Shown: positions 63,664-64,000 of the stretch, piece by piece
Position numbering within the stretch: the stretch's first letter is position 1
Layout of the letters: every line of letters starts with the position of its first letter
NCBI RefSeq assembly: GCF_013283645.1
Contig: NZ_JABEKV010000005.1
Span: 1-64,000, forward strand
DNA length: 64,000 nucleotides
Reading direction: 5' to 3'
Source: Sinorhizobium psoraleae
GTDB taxonomy: Bacteria; Pseudomonadota; Alphaproteobacteria; Rhizobiales; Rhizobiaceae
Position numbers and translations under genes: made by a program
Notes under the pieces: model-generated
What the model saw: the letters and a program-made list of their open reading frames with translations, nothing else
Told to the model about the DNA's origin: nothing
Databases searched by the model: none

Positions 63664-64000
63664 ACCGCAATTTCGTCTATAGCGGCAGCCCAGCTCATAT
63701 CGTCTTCGGCGAAGGCAAAAGCGCTCAGGCCGGGGAATGGGTGGAAAGAATCGGCTGCAAGAAAGCGCTCGTGCTCTCTACGCCCCAGCAGCAGACCGAT
63801 GCCGAAGTGCTGGCGGAACGCCTCGGGCCACTCGCTGCCGGCGTTTTTGCGGGCGCCGTCATGCACACGCCGGTCGATGTGACCGAGAAGGCGATGGAGA
63901 TCGTTGCACGAACCGGCGCCGATTGCGTCGTTTCGCTCGGCGGCGGCTCGACTACCGGTCTCGGCAAGGCGATCGCCTATCGAATCGACCTGCCGCAGAT
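63660..64000 (+). CDS. maleylacetate reductase, N-terminal part (cut by window end)
   Basis: The first 113 residues read NFVYSGSPAHIVFGEGKSAQ, ERIGCKKALVLSTPQQQTDA and GADCVVSLGGGSTTGLGKAI, the NAD-binding GGGS-T-T-G-L-G-K-A-I of iron-containing dehydrogenases of the maleylacetate reductase type. It reduces maleylacetate to 3-oxoadipate, which then enters central metabolism through CoA steps or the BKACE route. It is coupled to the dioxygenase by ATGA overlap. The C-terminal metal region lies outside the window. Confidence 0.88.
   Translation, partial: MNRNFVYSGSPAHIVFGEGKSAQAGEWVERIGCKKALVLSTPQQQTDAEVLAERLGPLAAGVFAGAVMHTPVDVTEKAMEIVARTGADCVVSLGGGSTTGLGKAIAYRIDLPQ

Overview
The window reads as a high-GC alphaproteobacterial replicon, most likely a Sinorhizobium/Ensifer-type rhizobium and probably an accessory replicon or chromid. 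The reasons are a FixL/FixJ/FixK cascade whose FixJ closely resembles that of S. meliloti, two DUF982 proteins, an SPW-repeat protein, and two copies of a palindromic intergenic element of the rhizobial RIME type. No tRNA, rRNA, CRISPR array, insertion sequence or replication origin was seen.

Layout. 0-3.8 kb is gene-poor: the 3' end of an ABC solute-binding gene, a RelB/ParE-type toxin-antitoxin pair and several small hypothetical genes. 3.4-19.1 kb is a protein-quality-control island: an envelope DegQ/Do-type protease, a NEW3-domain membrane protein with an ABC-2 exporter, groESL with a CIRCE operator, two intact and one broken Hsp20 genes, a decayed second protease gene, CbpA with its modulator CbpM, an SPW membrane protein and FtsH. 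An NDUFS4-like electron-transfer protein sits inside it. The groEL frame is broken by an exact 55-bp tandem duplication, and a second, unrelated 55-bp duplication lies just before groES. Equal period at both ends of one 1.5-kb segment points to an assembly join.

19.7-26 kb carries an HWE-type histidine kinase, a frameshifted solute-binding gene, a pqqE remnant next to a sugar-dehydrogenase-like gene, and a UvrD-type helicase. 26.4-32.1 kb is a low-oxygen and nitric-oxide module: fixL, fixJ, an atypical receiver, fixK, a RIC/YtfE/ScdA di-iron repair protein, NnrS and a DUF6522 protein. A candidate small RNA with a strong terminator follows near 32.5 kb.

33.2-43.2 kb holds a tight six-gene minus-strand operon (TPP enzyme, two ASRT-like proteins, a sugar-lactone-oxidase-type flavoenzyme, a GH13 enzyme and a luciferase-like oxidoreductase) and a phospholipase D / YbhN / EEP membrane-lipid cluster. 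43.3-47.7 kb has a phasin-like gene, a GH25 lysozyme lipoprotein and an iron-uptake locus that keeps ftrA and ftrD but has lost the genes expected between them.

47.7-64 kb is catabolic. A LacI regulator, with three matching palindromes around its divergent promoter, faces an operon for a branched-chain-type ABC importer, a GST-like protein, an intradiol dioxygenase, an SDR, a BKACE (DUF849) enzyme, a quinone reductase and a frameshifted cupin. Two tiny one-helix membrane proteins follow on the other strand, then an isochorismatase-like hydrolase and peptidase T. Last comes a LysR regulator divergent from a second intradiol dioxygenase and a maleylacetate reductase cut by the window edge. Together these suggest uptake of an aromatic compound and its breakdown through hydroxyquinol and maleylacetate to 3-oxoadipate.
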